DNA of 64,000 nucleotides from Berberis thunbergii. Lineage: Eukaryota; Streptophyta; Magnoliopsida; Ranunculales; Berberidaceae. Every line of letters begins with the position of its first letter. Position 1 is the first letter of the stretch. The position numbers were made by a program, and so were the translations under genes. Under the pieces are notes generated by a model that had not been told where the DNA came from, made no database searches, and saw nothing but the letters and a program-made list of their open reading frames with translations. Shown here piece after piece: positions 34,490 through 44,975 of this stretch. Location: contig QNQO01000226.1 in NCBI GenBank assembly GCA_003290165.1, positions 930,001 through 994,000 of the forward strand, in the 5' to 3' direction.

Positions 34490-35815
34490 AAATATGCCTC
34501 CTTCGAGCTGGTTTGTTGATTCGGTTGTCTCGAAGTTGCTTCTACTTCGCTGAATCGTTCGTTCAACCTTTACTTTGTTAACTCGACATTTCAATCGGTT
34601 CAAAGTTGTTTTATACTTGATCCGTTCATATTCTACTTCATTGACTCGACGTTTCAAACTTGAAGTTGTTTTACTTGGTTGACTCACTCGTTCAACTTTT
34701 ACTTCGTTAACTCGACGTTTCAGTTGACTCAAAGTTTTTATGTTAAGTTGACTCATTCGTTCACTTTGGCTTAAGTGGTTCGATGTTCTAGTTAACCCGA
34801 AGTCGTTTAGCTTAGTTGACTCGTTCATCCAACTTTTATTTTGTTAACTCGACATTTCAGCCGACTCGAAGTTTTTATGTTATGTTGACTCATTCATCCA
34901 CTTTGGCTTCGTTGGTACAACGCTCTAGTCGACCCAAAGTAGTTTTACTTAGTTGAATCGTTCGTCCAACTTTTACTTCGTTATCTTGACGTTTCAGTCG
35001 ACTCGAAGTTTTTATTTAGTTGACTCGTTCGTCCACTTTGGCTTCATTGGTTCGATGTTGTAGTCGACTCGAAATCGTTTTACGTAGTTGACTTGTTCGT
35101 CCAATTTTTACTTCACTAACTAGACTTTTCAGTCAATTCAAAGTTTTTATGTTAAGTTGACTCATTCGTCCACTTTGGCTTCATTGGTTCGACACTCTAG
35201 TCGACCCGAAGTCATTTTACTTAGTTGACTTGTTCATCCAATTTTTACTTCATTATCTCAATGTTTCAATCGACTCGAAGTTTTTATGTTAAGTTGACTC
35301 ATTCTTCCACTTTTGCTTCGTAGGTTCGATGTTCTAGTCGACCTGAAATCGTTTACTTAGTTGACTCGTTAATCCAACTTTTATTTCGTTAACACGATAT
35401 TTTAGTCGATTGGAAGTTTTTATTTAGTTGACTCATTTGTCCACTTTGGCTTCGTTGGTTTGTCGCACTAGTCAACCTGAAGTCATTTTACTTAGTTGAA
35501 TCATTCGTCCAACTTTTACTTTGTTAACTCGACGTTTCAGCCAACTCAAAGTTTTTATGTTAAGTTGACTCATTCATCCACTTTGGCTTCGTTGGTTCGG
35601 CGCTCTAGTCGATCCAAAGTTGTTTTACTTAGTTGACTCATTCGTCCAACTTTTACTTCGTTAACTCGACGTTTCAGTCGACTCGAAGTTTTTATGTTAA
35701 GTGGACTCATTCGTCTACTTTGGCTTCGTTGGTTCAACGCTCTAGTTGACCCGAAGTCGTTTTACTTAGTTGGCTCATTCGTCCAACTTTTACTTCGTTA
35801 GTTGATTAGACCAGA
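34490..35815. repeat. 137-bp tandem array, each unit a diverged dimer
   Basis: The word ACTTTGGC (or a close variant) recurs at 34763, 34900, 35035, 35172, 35309, 35443, 35580 and 35717, giving spacings of 134-137 bp over about nine to ten units. Each unit has two related halves of about 68 bp: one with CCAACTTTTACTTCGTTAACTCGACGTTTCAG and one with a CCACTTTGGCTTCGTTGGTT core; both share GTTGACTCRTTCGTCCA and GACYCGAAGT. The array lies inside T2 between gag and the antisense ORF. Confidence 0.9.
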
Positions 35816-36209
35816 AGTTTATTCCTTTTGGCTTTATACACTAATTCCTTTTGGCTTTAAAAGGTGATTATTTTTTCATAGCTTTTGAAGCTGTTTGCTT
35901 TTGTGGGATAATGATTCAAAAATTGAAACTTTATTGATTCTCCTATTGACCATTTCTAGCGGTCGTTTTTCTAGAGCGGTTATTTACATTGTGGAGTGAC
36001 TTTTTCTTTTATCATTGCATGGTTGATGTTTATCCTTGCATTGGTGGTTCATGCCTTTGCTGCTCCTTCTTGTTTAATTTATGACCTCCTTTGATTAGCC
36101 CGTTATTGTTCCTCGTTTAGCATCGCTTGCTGAGGCTTAATAGAGTTTGTCGTTGCTAATTCCTTTGTAAGTAACTTTGATTGGATTTGTAACCTTTGGT
36201 AGAGTCCCC

Positions 36210-37832
36210 AAGTCAGTCAGTGTAGTCGTCCTCAGGGCGTTGATCTTTTCTTTTCAATATAAGTCTGCTCGAGTGGGAGATGCTTATTTGCTGAGGTAGA
36301 TGTAGTGTAGAGTGTTTATCAGTTCCCTGGATCGTTCTTTTGATCATGTGTCGATATCCGTTTTTTCTTTTCTTTTGAATTGCTTGTCTGGATTCCGATG
36401 AATTCATTGAGTCGTCCTTTTTGCGCCCAATGCTCGATTTCTTCTTTCAACTTGTAGCAGTCCTTGGTATCATGTCTGTGATCCTTGTGAAAAAAGCGTA
36501 CCTACTTTTGTCTTGTCCTTCTGGGTCTCCTCATCCTGGGTGGCCAGTTGACGTTCTTCCAATTCTCCATGTGTTTCAAGATGTTGGTCCGATTTGTCCT
36601 TAGGGTTGTGTATGGTTTGTACTCTTTTTTATTACACTGGTTATCATGATTGGGTCGTGCCGAGTGCGACTTCCTGGATTCCCGCTGGTTGGACTTGGTT
36701 CTTCCGTCGTTTCGATGTTTTTTTTGAATGATTACTGTCTTCCAGTAGTCCATCATCTCACCTTCTTTCTTCTTTCATTTCCTGTTTCCTCGAATGGTTC
36801 TCCCTTTCCTCATCATTCTTCCTCCTCGCAACTTTCATCTCTTCAAGGGAGATGTGTTTCTGTGTTATTTTCAGCAGGACCACCATGCCTTTTGGAGGCT
36901 CCAGGTTAAGGGGCATTAAAGAAAGTGTTTCTCTTCGGTCCGACAACGAAAGTTGCAACGGCTGTGTCGTTGCTACATCCATCAATCATTGTCTATTCGT
37001 TGATGAAGCGAGTGACATATTCCCATATTGTTTCTTTGGGCTTTTGTCGGATGTGCAGCAGGTGGTGGGGTCATTTCCTCATCTGCTGGTTTCCAATGAA
37101 TCTGGTGATAAAAGTGGTGGCCAAAGCCTGGAAGGAGTCTATTGACCTTGATGGTAGGCTATTGAACCAATTTATCATTGTGAAAGTGAGGTTGGTCAGG
37201 AATGTTATGCATAGGATCGACTACCAGGTTTCCTTTAGGGCCATTATATGGTGGAAATGTCTTAGGTGATCTGTTGGGTTAATGGTACCATCATACATTT
37301 TGAATTTTGGCGGAGTGAACATTTTTTGCATTGCCTTTTTCATGAGTGTGTCGGAAAATGACGGCTTGGCTAACTCGTGCAGTATGTTGAGATCCGTGAC
37401 TCCAATTCTGAATGGGATTTCAACAAGCCTTCTGCCGCAATGTGGGGTATTGTCTTGGGGGAGCTCGCTGCTTTCAAAGTTTCTCTGTTGGGGTTTTGCT
37501 AGGGCTTCGTCGCTTCCTTGAGTTCGGTTGCCGAAATTTTGTTGGGGCGGTGCCTAAACAGGGTCAGCTGGTTGATTGCCCTCCTGGGTGATTTTTTCCA
37601 GCATCTTTGTCATGTAGTTCATTTTAACCATGAGCGGGTCTGCCTGAGGGTCCCTGGTAGTGTCGCCAAATGTTTGGGTTGTCTGGACCACTGTGTGTTG
37701 CGGATTCGCATTTTTGGGTGCTACTGGTCCGATGATCCGAGCTACTTCTTCGTGAGCTGTTAGTGATGCATTGTTGTCAGTAGGAGAGTTGTCGTGATCA
37801 TCATTAGGCTGAGGATCTACGGAATGTGTCAT
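36210..37832 (-). pseudogene. T2 gag
   Basis: The minus strand begins MTHSVDPQPNDDHDNSPTDN (37832), follows with a Retrotrans_gag region in several frames (for example CSNDTAVATFVVGPKRNTFF, 36910-36970) and reaches the Tat/Ogre-type zinc motif FFHKDHRHDTKDCYKLKEEI (about 36425-36495). The frame is broken many times by stops and shifts. It is the only gag-pol component of T2 that can be seen. Confidence 0.75.
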
Positions 37833-37938
37833 TTGCTCTAACGGCTTGTTGGTCTTCTATCGGGTTATGGTGAGCTTTGTCACTGTGGATTTTGTTTTTT
37901 AAAAGGAAACTCGTCGCTCCCCATGGACGACGCCAAAC

Positions 37939-38438
37939 TAATGCTTCAAAAAATCGTCATCCTGTGAGTTTGACCTGCAAAATAATTGTTAGACTGTCAA
38001 TGACCACCTTTTAGGTGGGCGAAGACACTCCGATGTTTAAGTCAACAATTCTGTTGAAATAAGGGAAAAAAACTCAATTAAAGTTGCATGCATGTGTTGA
38101 ATGTTCCCTTATGGCGCAACGAAAAAAGATGTTTCTAGTAACAGTCTCATTCTTAATTGAGATGCATCTGTGGAGGCGTAACTTCTTCCACTACTATTTT
38201 TTGGTGCAACGTTTATCTGATTTATTAAAGAAATTGTGTCGGGCTTGAATTCAGGCTCTGATTCGCTTGGGCCTCATTTATGTCTTTTTGTTGGCGGGCC
38301 TTATCTGGGCCTTTGTAATTGGCTTTATTCTTCTTGGGCTTTGTGAGCTGGCCCAATAGGTTGGACGTTGTATTCTCGTGATGGGTCTCTATGCCACGTG
38401 TACGACCATGATGATCAGTATATTTTGATGTATCATCA
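37939..38438 (-). repeat. 5' LTR of T2
   Basis: On the plus strand it runs TAATGCTTCAAAAAATCG to GATGTATCATCA. The minus-strand leader right after it reads GTTTGGCGTCGTCCATGGGG, like the TGGCGCCGTCTGTGGG leaders of plant Gypsy elements. The target duplication ATTAG follows at 38439-38443. Confidence 0.85.
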
Positions 38439-38443
38439 ATTAG

Positions 38444-39132
38444 CGTGAACAAGGAATAAGACTCTAGTTTGAAAAGATATCATGGAAAATATGAATCTAA
38501 AGTTTCAATAATTGTCTCTAACATGGTAAAGAGAGTGTTGACATGCGTGGTTAAAAGGGTCGGGCAGTCTGAGTTCGACTATCATCTATTCTCATGACTT
38601 TTCTATTATTTTTTCTTATTTAACAATGCATTTGATCTAACTTGAAGGTGTGAGGCTTGCCATTGTCCCTCGTAGAAGTATCGTCTCGATAAAAACTCAA
38701 AGAAAGAAGATACCATGTCTATGTCGTCTCCTTTTTCACATATTAAGGAATTGATAATCCTCGCATAAACCAATTCTCAAGCTTAATTTATAATAACAAC
38801 TCAAAATGTTTTATTAGCTTAAATGAGGTTTTGTGTTAACTATGATGCTTGCGTGAAATCATGGTTGAATTGATTAAGGTGTTTATTTGAACCATGCATA
38901 ACTGGCAAAGTGACGAATTTCTTAGTGTTGTAGTGGACTTTATTTTATTTTTTTGCATCTTGGTTAATGAGAGAGAGTAGCATAGCATGAAATAAAGACA
39001 CATGTCTTTTGGGAAAAAAAAAATAGCCTGCTAAAGACTTCGAACGATATCCTACAATCTTTATTGAAATCCATTAGCGTAAACAATGAGGAAGAATAAT
39101 CTTGCTTCGAATGATATCCTACAATTATGCCG
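38444..39132. other. Spacer between T2 and the LINE
   Basis: I see no gene or element ends in this stretch. Confidence 0.5.
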
Positions 39133-39159
39133 TTGTTTGCTCAATTGTTATTTTTTTTA

Positions 39160-40300
39160 TAAGAACCATAGACATTCATTAGACATAAGGATTAGTACAT
39201 ATTTTGCGTCCAGCTTCACGAGTTAAGTTATGGGCCTCTAAATTGAGTTCCCTACTAATATATTTACATTGTCATCCATAAAGTAAACTAAGTAAGCTTC
39301 TAATATTAGAAATGATCGGTCTCCATGTACAATCCATAGCAAAGATGAAGACGGATCGTCCAAGACAACAAGCAAAAGACTAGCCGAATCTCCTAGCAAA
39401 AGACCTTCCTTCCACCATTGAGCATGAATCAACTATAGGGCCGCATAGGCTTCTGCCATGGTACTATCATAGACTGCTCCAAAAATAGGGCATGCAAGTG
39501 TGGTAAGAATACTTCCTCGTATATCCATGGCCACCACACCTATTGCTCCCTGCTTGGATGAATAAAAAAAAACATGCATCAAATGTGACAATAACCGCAT
39601 GAGAGTGAGAGGATGCATATTGTAATGAAGATGATGTTTGGCCGATGTTGCGGTGGTTTGTGACGACCCACAGTTGCTTTTGTAAGGTATTGAATCTGGC
39701 CATGTCCTCCACATCTATGTGAGTAAACTTGCTACATTAATGGTGGCTAGGAGATCGGTCTATCGTGCTCGAAGGCTTGTCAAATAGAACTCTTTAAAAA
39801 ATTTGGGGTACTGATCTGAGAATTTTTTTTAATATCAGAGTCCTTAGGAAACCAAAGACTAACCCAAGAGTCAACAAGCATAACAGTAAAGAGTTGGATG
39901 TATGTTTTGCCATTTCGGAAGACTACCAAGTTACAGATGCGCCAAATGGTGAGAAGAGTTGTCGTGAACTGAGAAAGAATTTCATCATTTTCCAAAGGAC
40001 GGAGGTTAGTCGTTTTCCAGACTAAAGATACAAAGTATGCAATACAGGAAAAACTAGCTGCTACTTGTTGCCAATCAAAGGGGAGTAAGGAACATCTCCA
40101 AAACGTAAGAGATACTAAGCATCTAAAGAAAAGGTGAACCCCATACTCAGTATAAAATTTACAGAAAGGGCAGACATTGTCCAGAGGAATGTGATTTGAG
40201 CCAGATTAGACAAAGTGGGGAGCAAGTCTTGGGAGAGTTTCCAAAGGAAAATGAGAGCATTGGGTGGAGCCTTGATTTTCCAGAGAGAGCGGAGAATGGG
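39160..40300 (-). pseudogene. LINE C-terminal zf-RVT and RNase H, part 2
   Basis: After the solo LTR the frame continues with PILRSLWKIKAPPNALIFLW, the CxxC...H..C finger (near 40080-40180), a linker (IWRICNLVVFRNGKTY) and the RVT_3-type RNase H (39714-39238). Stops and frameshifts near 39995, 39720 and 39433 disable it. Confidence 0.8.
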
Positions 40301-40302
40301 AC

Positions 40303-41351
40303 TAATAGGAGCATAATTAGGCTATTTTTAGTACCATATTTCTATATGTATTTTTGCCTATTACTTGGTAATTATGGTACTAATTGCTATTTTCGTGTTT
40401 ATGTAGGTTTCCAATTACAAGATTCCAAAATAGAAGCTAAGTGAAGCAAATTAGAAATTTATAAATACTGATTGCAAAAGGAAACAACGCAATGAAGGAA
40501 ACCGAGAAGAAAACGATTATACAAAGGACAATACCTGCACTGAAGCAAACACGCTTGCGACCACAACCTCCTCTTCTTCGCAGCAGCAAGCACCCATCCT
40601 CGTGACATTAGCTACACCACCACCAACATCCATCTATTACTGTTCATTGCAATTACGCAACCCCAAACCTAATCGAGACCCTTCGTCCTCCACAACCATC
40701 ATCGCCAGCAGCCAATCACCGCCCCTCAATCTCTTTGTTTCTCTCCATTAGAATCTCTCATCGCAATCTAGCCAACACAACAGTCCATCATCGTTATCCA
40801 ATCTCTGTCACTGATCGCAACCACACCATAGAACCCTATATTGATCATTCAACCCCTGCTTCATCTTCCTTCCCTTTCACCACTAATTGAACGCTCAATC
40901 AACGCTGCCCACATCGCCATCGTTCTTCTACTTCGCTGACCCTTCTCCCTCACTGATCACCACGATCACACGAGTCAGCGTTCCCTCCATCTCTCTCCCA
41001 ACCTGATTTCATTTTCGCACAGAACAGATAGAGATAGTGAGCAAGTGATTATTGAAGATTGATTTATGAGCATATGTTTGGTGTGTGGAGATAAACCCTT
41101 AGCTATTTTCTCATATTTGCCATCCCTTTAGTTATATTATAGTTACAGTAATTTTCGTAGTTATTTTCATAGTTTAACTTATAAAATCCAATCCCCCAAT
41201 ATTTATTTAATTAGGTTGTTAGTTGTCTTTTAGTTATTCTTAGTGCTAGTTGGAAAACCCTCTAATCCCTGGTCCAGAATGATCCCTACTTAATCTATAC
41301 TACAATCACAAAACATGGTATTAAGTTGTGTGCTACTAAAGTAGCGCATCA
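40303..41351 (+). mobile_element. Solo LTR in the LINE (TSD GGGAC)
   Basis: The 1049-bp unit is flanked by a 5-bp duplication GGGAC (40298-40302 and 41352-41356). Removing it with one duplication rejoins the LINE reading frame exactly (..GPILRSLWKIKAP). It starts TAATAGGAGC and ends GCGCATCA, so the expected TG start appears changed to TA. A TATA box (TTTATAAATA, about 40457-40466) fits an LTR promoter. Strand is inferred from that TATA box. There is no coding content. Confidence 0.75.
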
Positions 41352-41356
41352 GGGAC

Positions 41357-41789
41357 CATGTAATACTTTAGTCTCAGAGGTTGAAGTTTCAAACTGAGTT
41401 GAGGAGAAAGTTTGGTGGCATTTTTGACAGAGAAAATACCCTTCTTACATGTAGTCCAAATGAGTTTATCAGGAGAAGATGACTTCCTGATGACTATATT
41501 TTGGATATCCCGAGTGACTGGTGATGGGAGAAAGGAGTTGAGGAGTGTAGTGTTCCAAGAGACCGAGTTGTTTGCATGAACTATCCAAAAGTCTATAATG
41601 GATTGTGGTAGAAGGGGGTCAGGTGGTTAGGTGCCAGATCTACTAATCTAATTCCTGGTTTGATCCAGAAATCATTCTAGAGATCCACCAGTTATCCTGA
41701 GAGAATTTGCCAGCAGCAAAATTTCTTAAGAATGGGGATTGTTTTAAAATGGCCTCACCAAGCAAAAGAAGCCAGCACAGAGGCCTTGT
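41357..41789 (-). pseudogene. LINE zf-RVT region, part 1
   Basis: On the minus strand the sequence reads SWNTTLLNSFLPSPVTRDIQ and DKLIWTTCKKGIFSVKNATK, the region just after the RT of plant LINEs. The 5' end at 41789 is the truncation point, next to the target duplication. One or more stops are present upstream. Confidence 0.75.
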
Positions 41790-41807
41790 TTGTTTGCTCA
41801 ATTGTTA

Positions 41808-42382
41808 AAAGGGGAAGACTTGCACAAGTAAAAGGGAGTTGTGCAAGTCATGCCTTGATTCATTTACTAGTTTTTTTTAATGGGTGATGAGTTTTGTCTA
41901 ATTTGAGAGGCTACGGTTTTTCTTGAGGTAAAAGGTATTGTTCCTTGTAAAGGGTTTGTGCAAGTATACTTGAAAAGGGGATGAAGTGAGATGTTTGTGG
42001 TCTTACCATTAAGCTAGGACCCACTGACTTCATACTGTTATATTCAGTGAAATTTTGTGCTTAGTAAAATTGTTTTTTAATTACATATTGTCTTGTTTAA
42101 TAATAGGAGATGACAACCAACTTATAAGTGTCAAGACTCTTTTAAGTAGCACAAAATTTTGTTTGTTCATGTTACTTGAAATTTGATTTAGGGCTTAATA
42201 TTGGTTGTTGTACAATAACAATCAAGATCAAGGGTAAAAAAAATTGATTTAGGGCAAATAACCATAAAATTTTGGGCGATCCCATTACTATGTGGCAGCA
42301 ACCAGTTTGCCACCAACAAAGTCGCTCTTCTCTTACTATTCTTCCTTCTATGGTAGCATGGATTTATGTAAATGTTTGTTAG

Positions 42383-42421
<39 letters not shown>

Positions 42422-42787
42422 ATTAACATTGTTAGATTTTTATTTTTATTTTATCCCTTAGCCCTTCCCACCCCAAATGTCGCCAGCTGAGTTCAACCCT
42501 GTAGTCTAGTGATACCATCCGCCACTACTCAACCATTGAATCATCACATCTTTCACATTTTGTTAGATTGATATTTGTATTTGACATGCTTATGCTCATC
42601 CAATTTTAAAAATAAGGGTGTGTTTGGTAGCATGGAATCTTGAGAGACTACTTATATTCATGGAGAGACCACTTGTATGTATATCTATATATATACACTA
42701 GACAACAAATGCAGTAGCATGGACATAAGAAAATAACTATCAAAATATCTTAGAGCATCTCCAATAAGTAGTAGATGGTTATTGTCT
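41808..42787. other. Spacer with microsatellite and a MITE end
   Basis: It contains a (TTA)n microsatellite (about 42386-42421) and one Tourist-like end (GGGTGTGTTTGGTAGCATGG at 42617) with no partner. I see no gene. Confidence 0.5.
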
Positions 42788-42795
42788 ATTTTTAC

Positions 42796-43482
42796 CAGTG
42801 TTCTAAAAATCGGTCTAGGCGGCCGCTTAGGCGCTAGAAGGTGGAAAACCGCCCAGATTAATGCCTGGGCGGCTGTCTGGGCGGTTCTGGGCGGTCTGAG
42901 CGGGTCTAGGCGGGGTCTAGGCGGGCTAGGCGGGGTCTAGGCGGTCTGGGAAATTTATTTTTTATTTTTTAATAAGGTTGATTGTTTTCTTATTTTATTT
43001 TTCTTTCATATTTTTTAGAAATAAATTATTTAATTGTTTTTTTTAGAAAATCTCGGGAATGAGCTTTGATGATGATAATGATGATATGTCTAAATATAGC
43101 GAAGGATGATTACTTAATGGAATCTCAAAGGATCTGTCGGTACCAATTTTACTAATGTAGATTTTATCAAACATAATTGAGGTTATTCATGCAATTTGAA
43201 GAAAAATAAAAGAGTACACAAATTCAAATTTATATAAAGTACCCATCATGACCAACTTCAGTCATTTGAGTTTTAATAAATTTTGTTCACGATTGTTAAT
43301 TTTTCATGTTTTTAAATTTTGCATATATATATTGACATTAAATTGGATGTAATTGATAAGGTATTATGCTTAACTTTTGTAAATTATTAAAGTTATAATA
43401 CAAAACCTAAGACCGCCTAGGCCCCTGGGCGCTAGGCACCTGCTCGCCGCCCGCCCAGCGCCTAGCGATTTTTAGAACACTG
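42796..43482. mobile_element. hAT MITE (CAGTGTTCTAAAAATCG ends), copy 2
   Basis: The 687-bp unit starts CAGTGTTCTAAAAATCGG and ends CGATTTTTAGAACACTG, with a perfect 8-bp duplication ATTTTTAC (42788-42795 and 43483-43490). It carries the same internal block as copy 1 in reverse (CTCAAAGGATCTGTCGGTAC at 43124). The perfect TSD suggests a younger insertion than copy 1. Confidence 0.92.
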
Positions 43483-43490
43483 ATTTTTAC

Positions 43491-44880
43491 ACCATGCATA
43501 GACTATACATTACAAATTCTCTCAACCGTTAGTCTAAAGTCATGTAGAAGGCGTCCCAGGAGATGGTTATGATAGGGGTTTATGGTCTATTTCTACATTA
43601 TGTATAGACTATACATTAAAATTCTCCTTATGTATACAACGATAGTCTAAATACAAAATTATCTTTATGGGTAAAACTAAAGTCAAGTCTAAATCGTATT
43701 ACATTTTAGTTGTAAATTTTATTTAGGGGGAGATAGTAATCAGGGGCGGACACATATCGGGACGCCCCCCTAAAAAAAATTATATGTATATTTATAATTT
43801 ATGCACTAATTCCTTATTTTTGGGCTAATTTTAGCCAAAGAAATCATAAATTAACATCTCTGACATTGGATTTAGAAAAAGGCAGCATAAGTGGAAAATA
43901 ATCTCTCTAAGAGCATCTCCAACACGTAATTTATTTAATATCATGAAAAGCAAAAATATTAATTTAATATCTGAAAAACAAAAATGTTTATAAACAACAA
44001 TATCCAACCCTTCAAAACACAAATTATCTCTCTTATTTTCTTAAATTTTAATTATTTATTTTAATTTCAAGCTTCGCTTGAGAGCAAGGAATGTGATTTC
44101 CAAAATATATCAAAATTTCACAAAATATTTCCTATTTTCAATTCACTGAAATATATTTCAAATTTTGAAATATTATTTATTTTCATGAAAATCCGTATAT
44201 TTTAATCTTTTATAATGTTATTTTAGTATCAAAAGTTTGTTATTTGAGTGATTCATAAGTAATATATAGTCTACATGACACTATATGTCATGTGAGACTT
44301 AATTCCCCTGGAAAAAAATAAATATATCTTTGTATATTTTAATTTGCTATAATATTATTTTAGTATCAAAAGTTTGTTGTGTGAGTGATTTTTTGTAATA
44401 TATATTTTGTATGATACGTGTGAGACCATTTATTTAGTATTTAAGAATTTAAAATGCATCACTTATATTCTTAAATTCAAAATTACAATCAAAATTGTTA
44501 CATTTTTTTTTTTGCACAAACGAAATATTTCTTAAAATCAATGGATGAAATTAACTCGAAAAATGAAATCACAATTCTTGGTAATGAGGAGGAATTATCT
44601 CGATGCGATGTGTTTTAGTCCACTTTTGGGCATTAGGAAAGAGTTATCTGCAGTTGGTTAGAAATTTGAGGAAGCGTTTGGAAAAGTCTGAGTTTGAAGT
44701 GGATGGACCACTTCGAATTACATGTCATGGGCCTGAATTCCCGTGAACGCATAACAAGTAATGAACATGGTGCAGAAGTATGCCACAAGGGGGATCTCCC
44801 TCCAAGTGATGAGTTCGTTAACTTTACACAGACATGGGATATCCTAGTATGGAAATAATACTTGTCCTAGATGGATCCGG
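43491..44880. other. AT-rich spacer
   Basis: It includes a single hAT-like end (CAGGGGCGGAC at 43743) with no partner, and AT-rich sequence. I see no gene. Confidence 0.5.
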
Positions 44881-44888
44881 GGGGGGGG

Positions 44889-44975
44889 GCTCCTGCGCAC
44901 AAAGCACAGGAGGAGGAAATCCATCGATCTGAGAGATGTGCACAGGACCTCTTCCTATGCTTTGTGCGCAGGAGC
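44889..44975. repeat. Short perfect inverted repeat
   Basis: GCTCCTGCGCACAAAGCA (44889-44906) and its exact complement TGCTTTGTGCGCAGGAGC (44958-44975) form 18-bp perfect arms. Pairing extends imperfectly by about 10 bp (CAGGAGGAGG against TAGGAAGAGG). The loop is about 30 nt. It could be the core of a small foldback element; no target duplication was identified. Confidence 0.7.

Larger units (their letters stand above)
18020..38438 (-). mobile_element. Tat-like Gypsy element T2, with nested Athila and MITE
   Basis: The whole 20.4-kb block is bounded by a perfect 5-bp target duplication ATTAG (18015-18019 and 38439-38443) and by LTRs in the same orientation (18020-18569 and 37939-38438). Read on the minus strand it runs: 5' LTR, leader with GTTTGGCGTCGTCC, gag, a 137-bp tandem repeat, an extra ORF on the opposite strand, a polypurine tract and the 3' LTR. 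A 12.8-kb Athila complex (19387-32192) and a hAT MITE (32756-33397) are inserted in the extra ORF. Without them the element is about 7 kb and has no protease, RT or integrase. Confidence 0.85.
39151..41789 (-). mobile_element. 5'-truncated LINE retrotransposon with 18-bp TSD
   Basis: A perfect 18-bp duplication TTGTTTGCTCAATTGTTA flanks the block (39133-39150 and 41790-41807). The minus-strand 3' end next to the left copy is A-rich (plus TTTTTTTTATA at 39151), as expected for target-primed reverse transcription. The coding remnant is the zinc-finger region of LINE RT (zf-RVT: DKLIWTTCKKGIFSVKNA, LWKIKAPPNALIFLWKL, CPFCKFYTEYGVHLFFRC) and a terminal RNase H domain (AIGVVAMDIRGSIL, AEAYAAL). 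RT itself is missing. A solo LTR (40303-41351) splits the zf-RVT region. Confidence 0.9.

Noticed and set aside
36421..37521. Plus-strand open frames in T2
   Set aside because: They are shadows of gag on the minus strand, whose zinc motif (FHKDHRHDTKDC) is unambiguous.
43743..43755. hAT-like end CAGGGGCGGAC
   Set aside because: No matching partner end or 8-bp duplication was found nearby, so no element is called.
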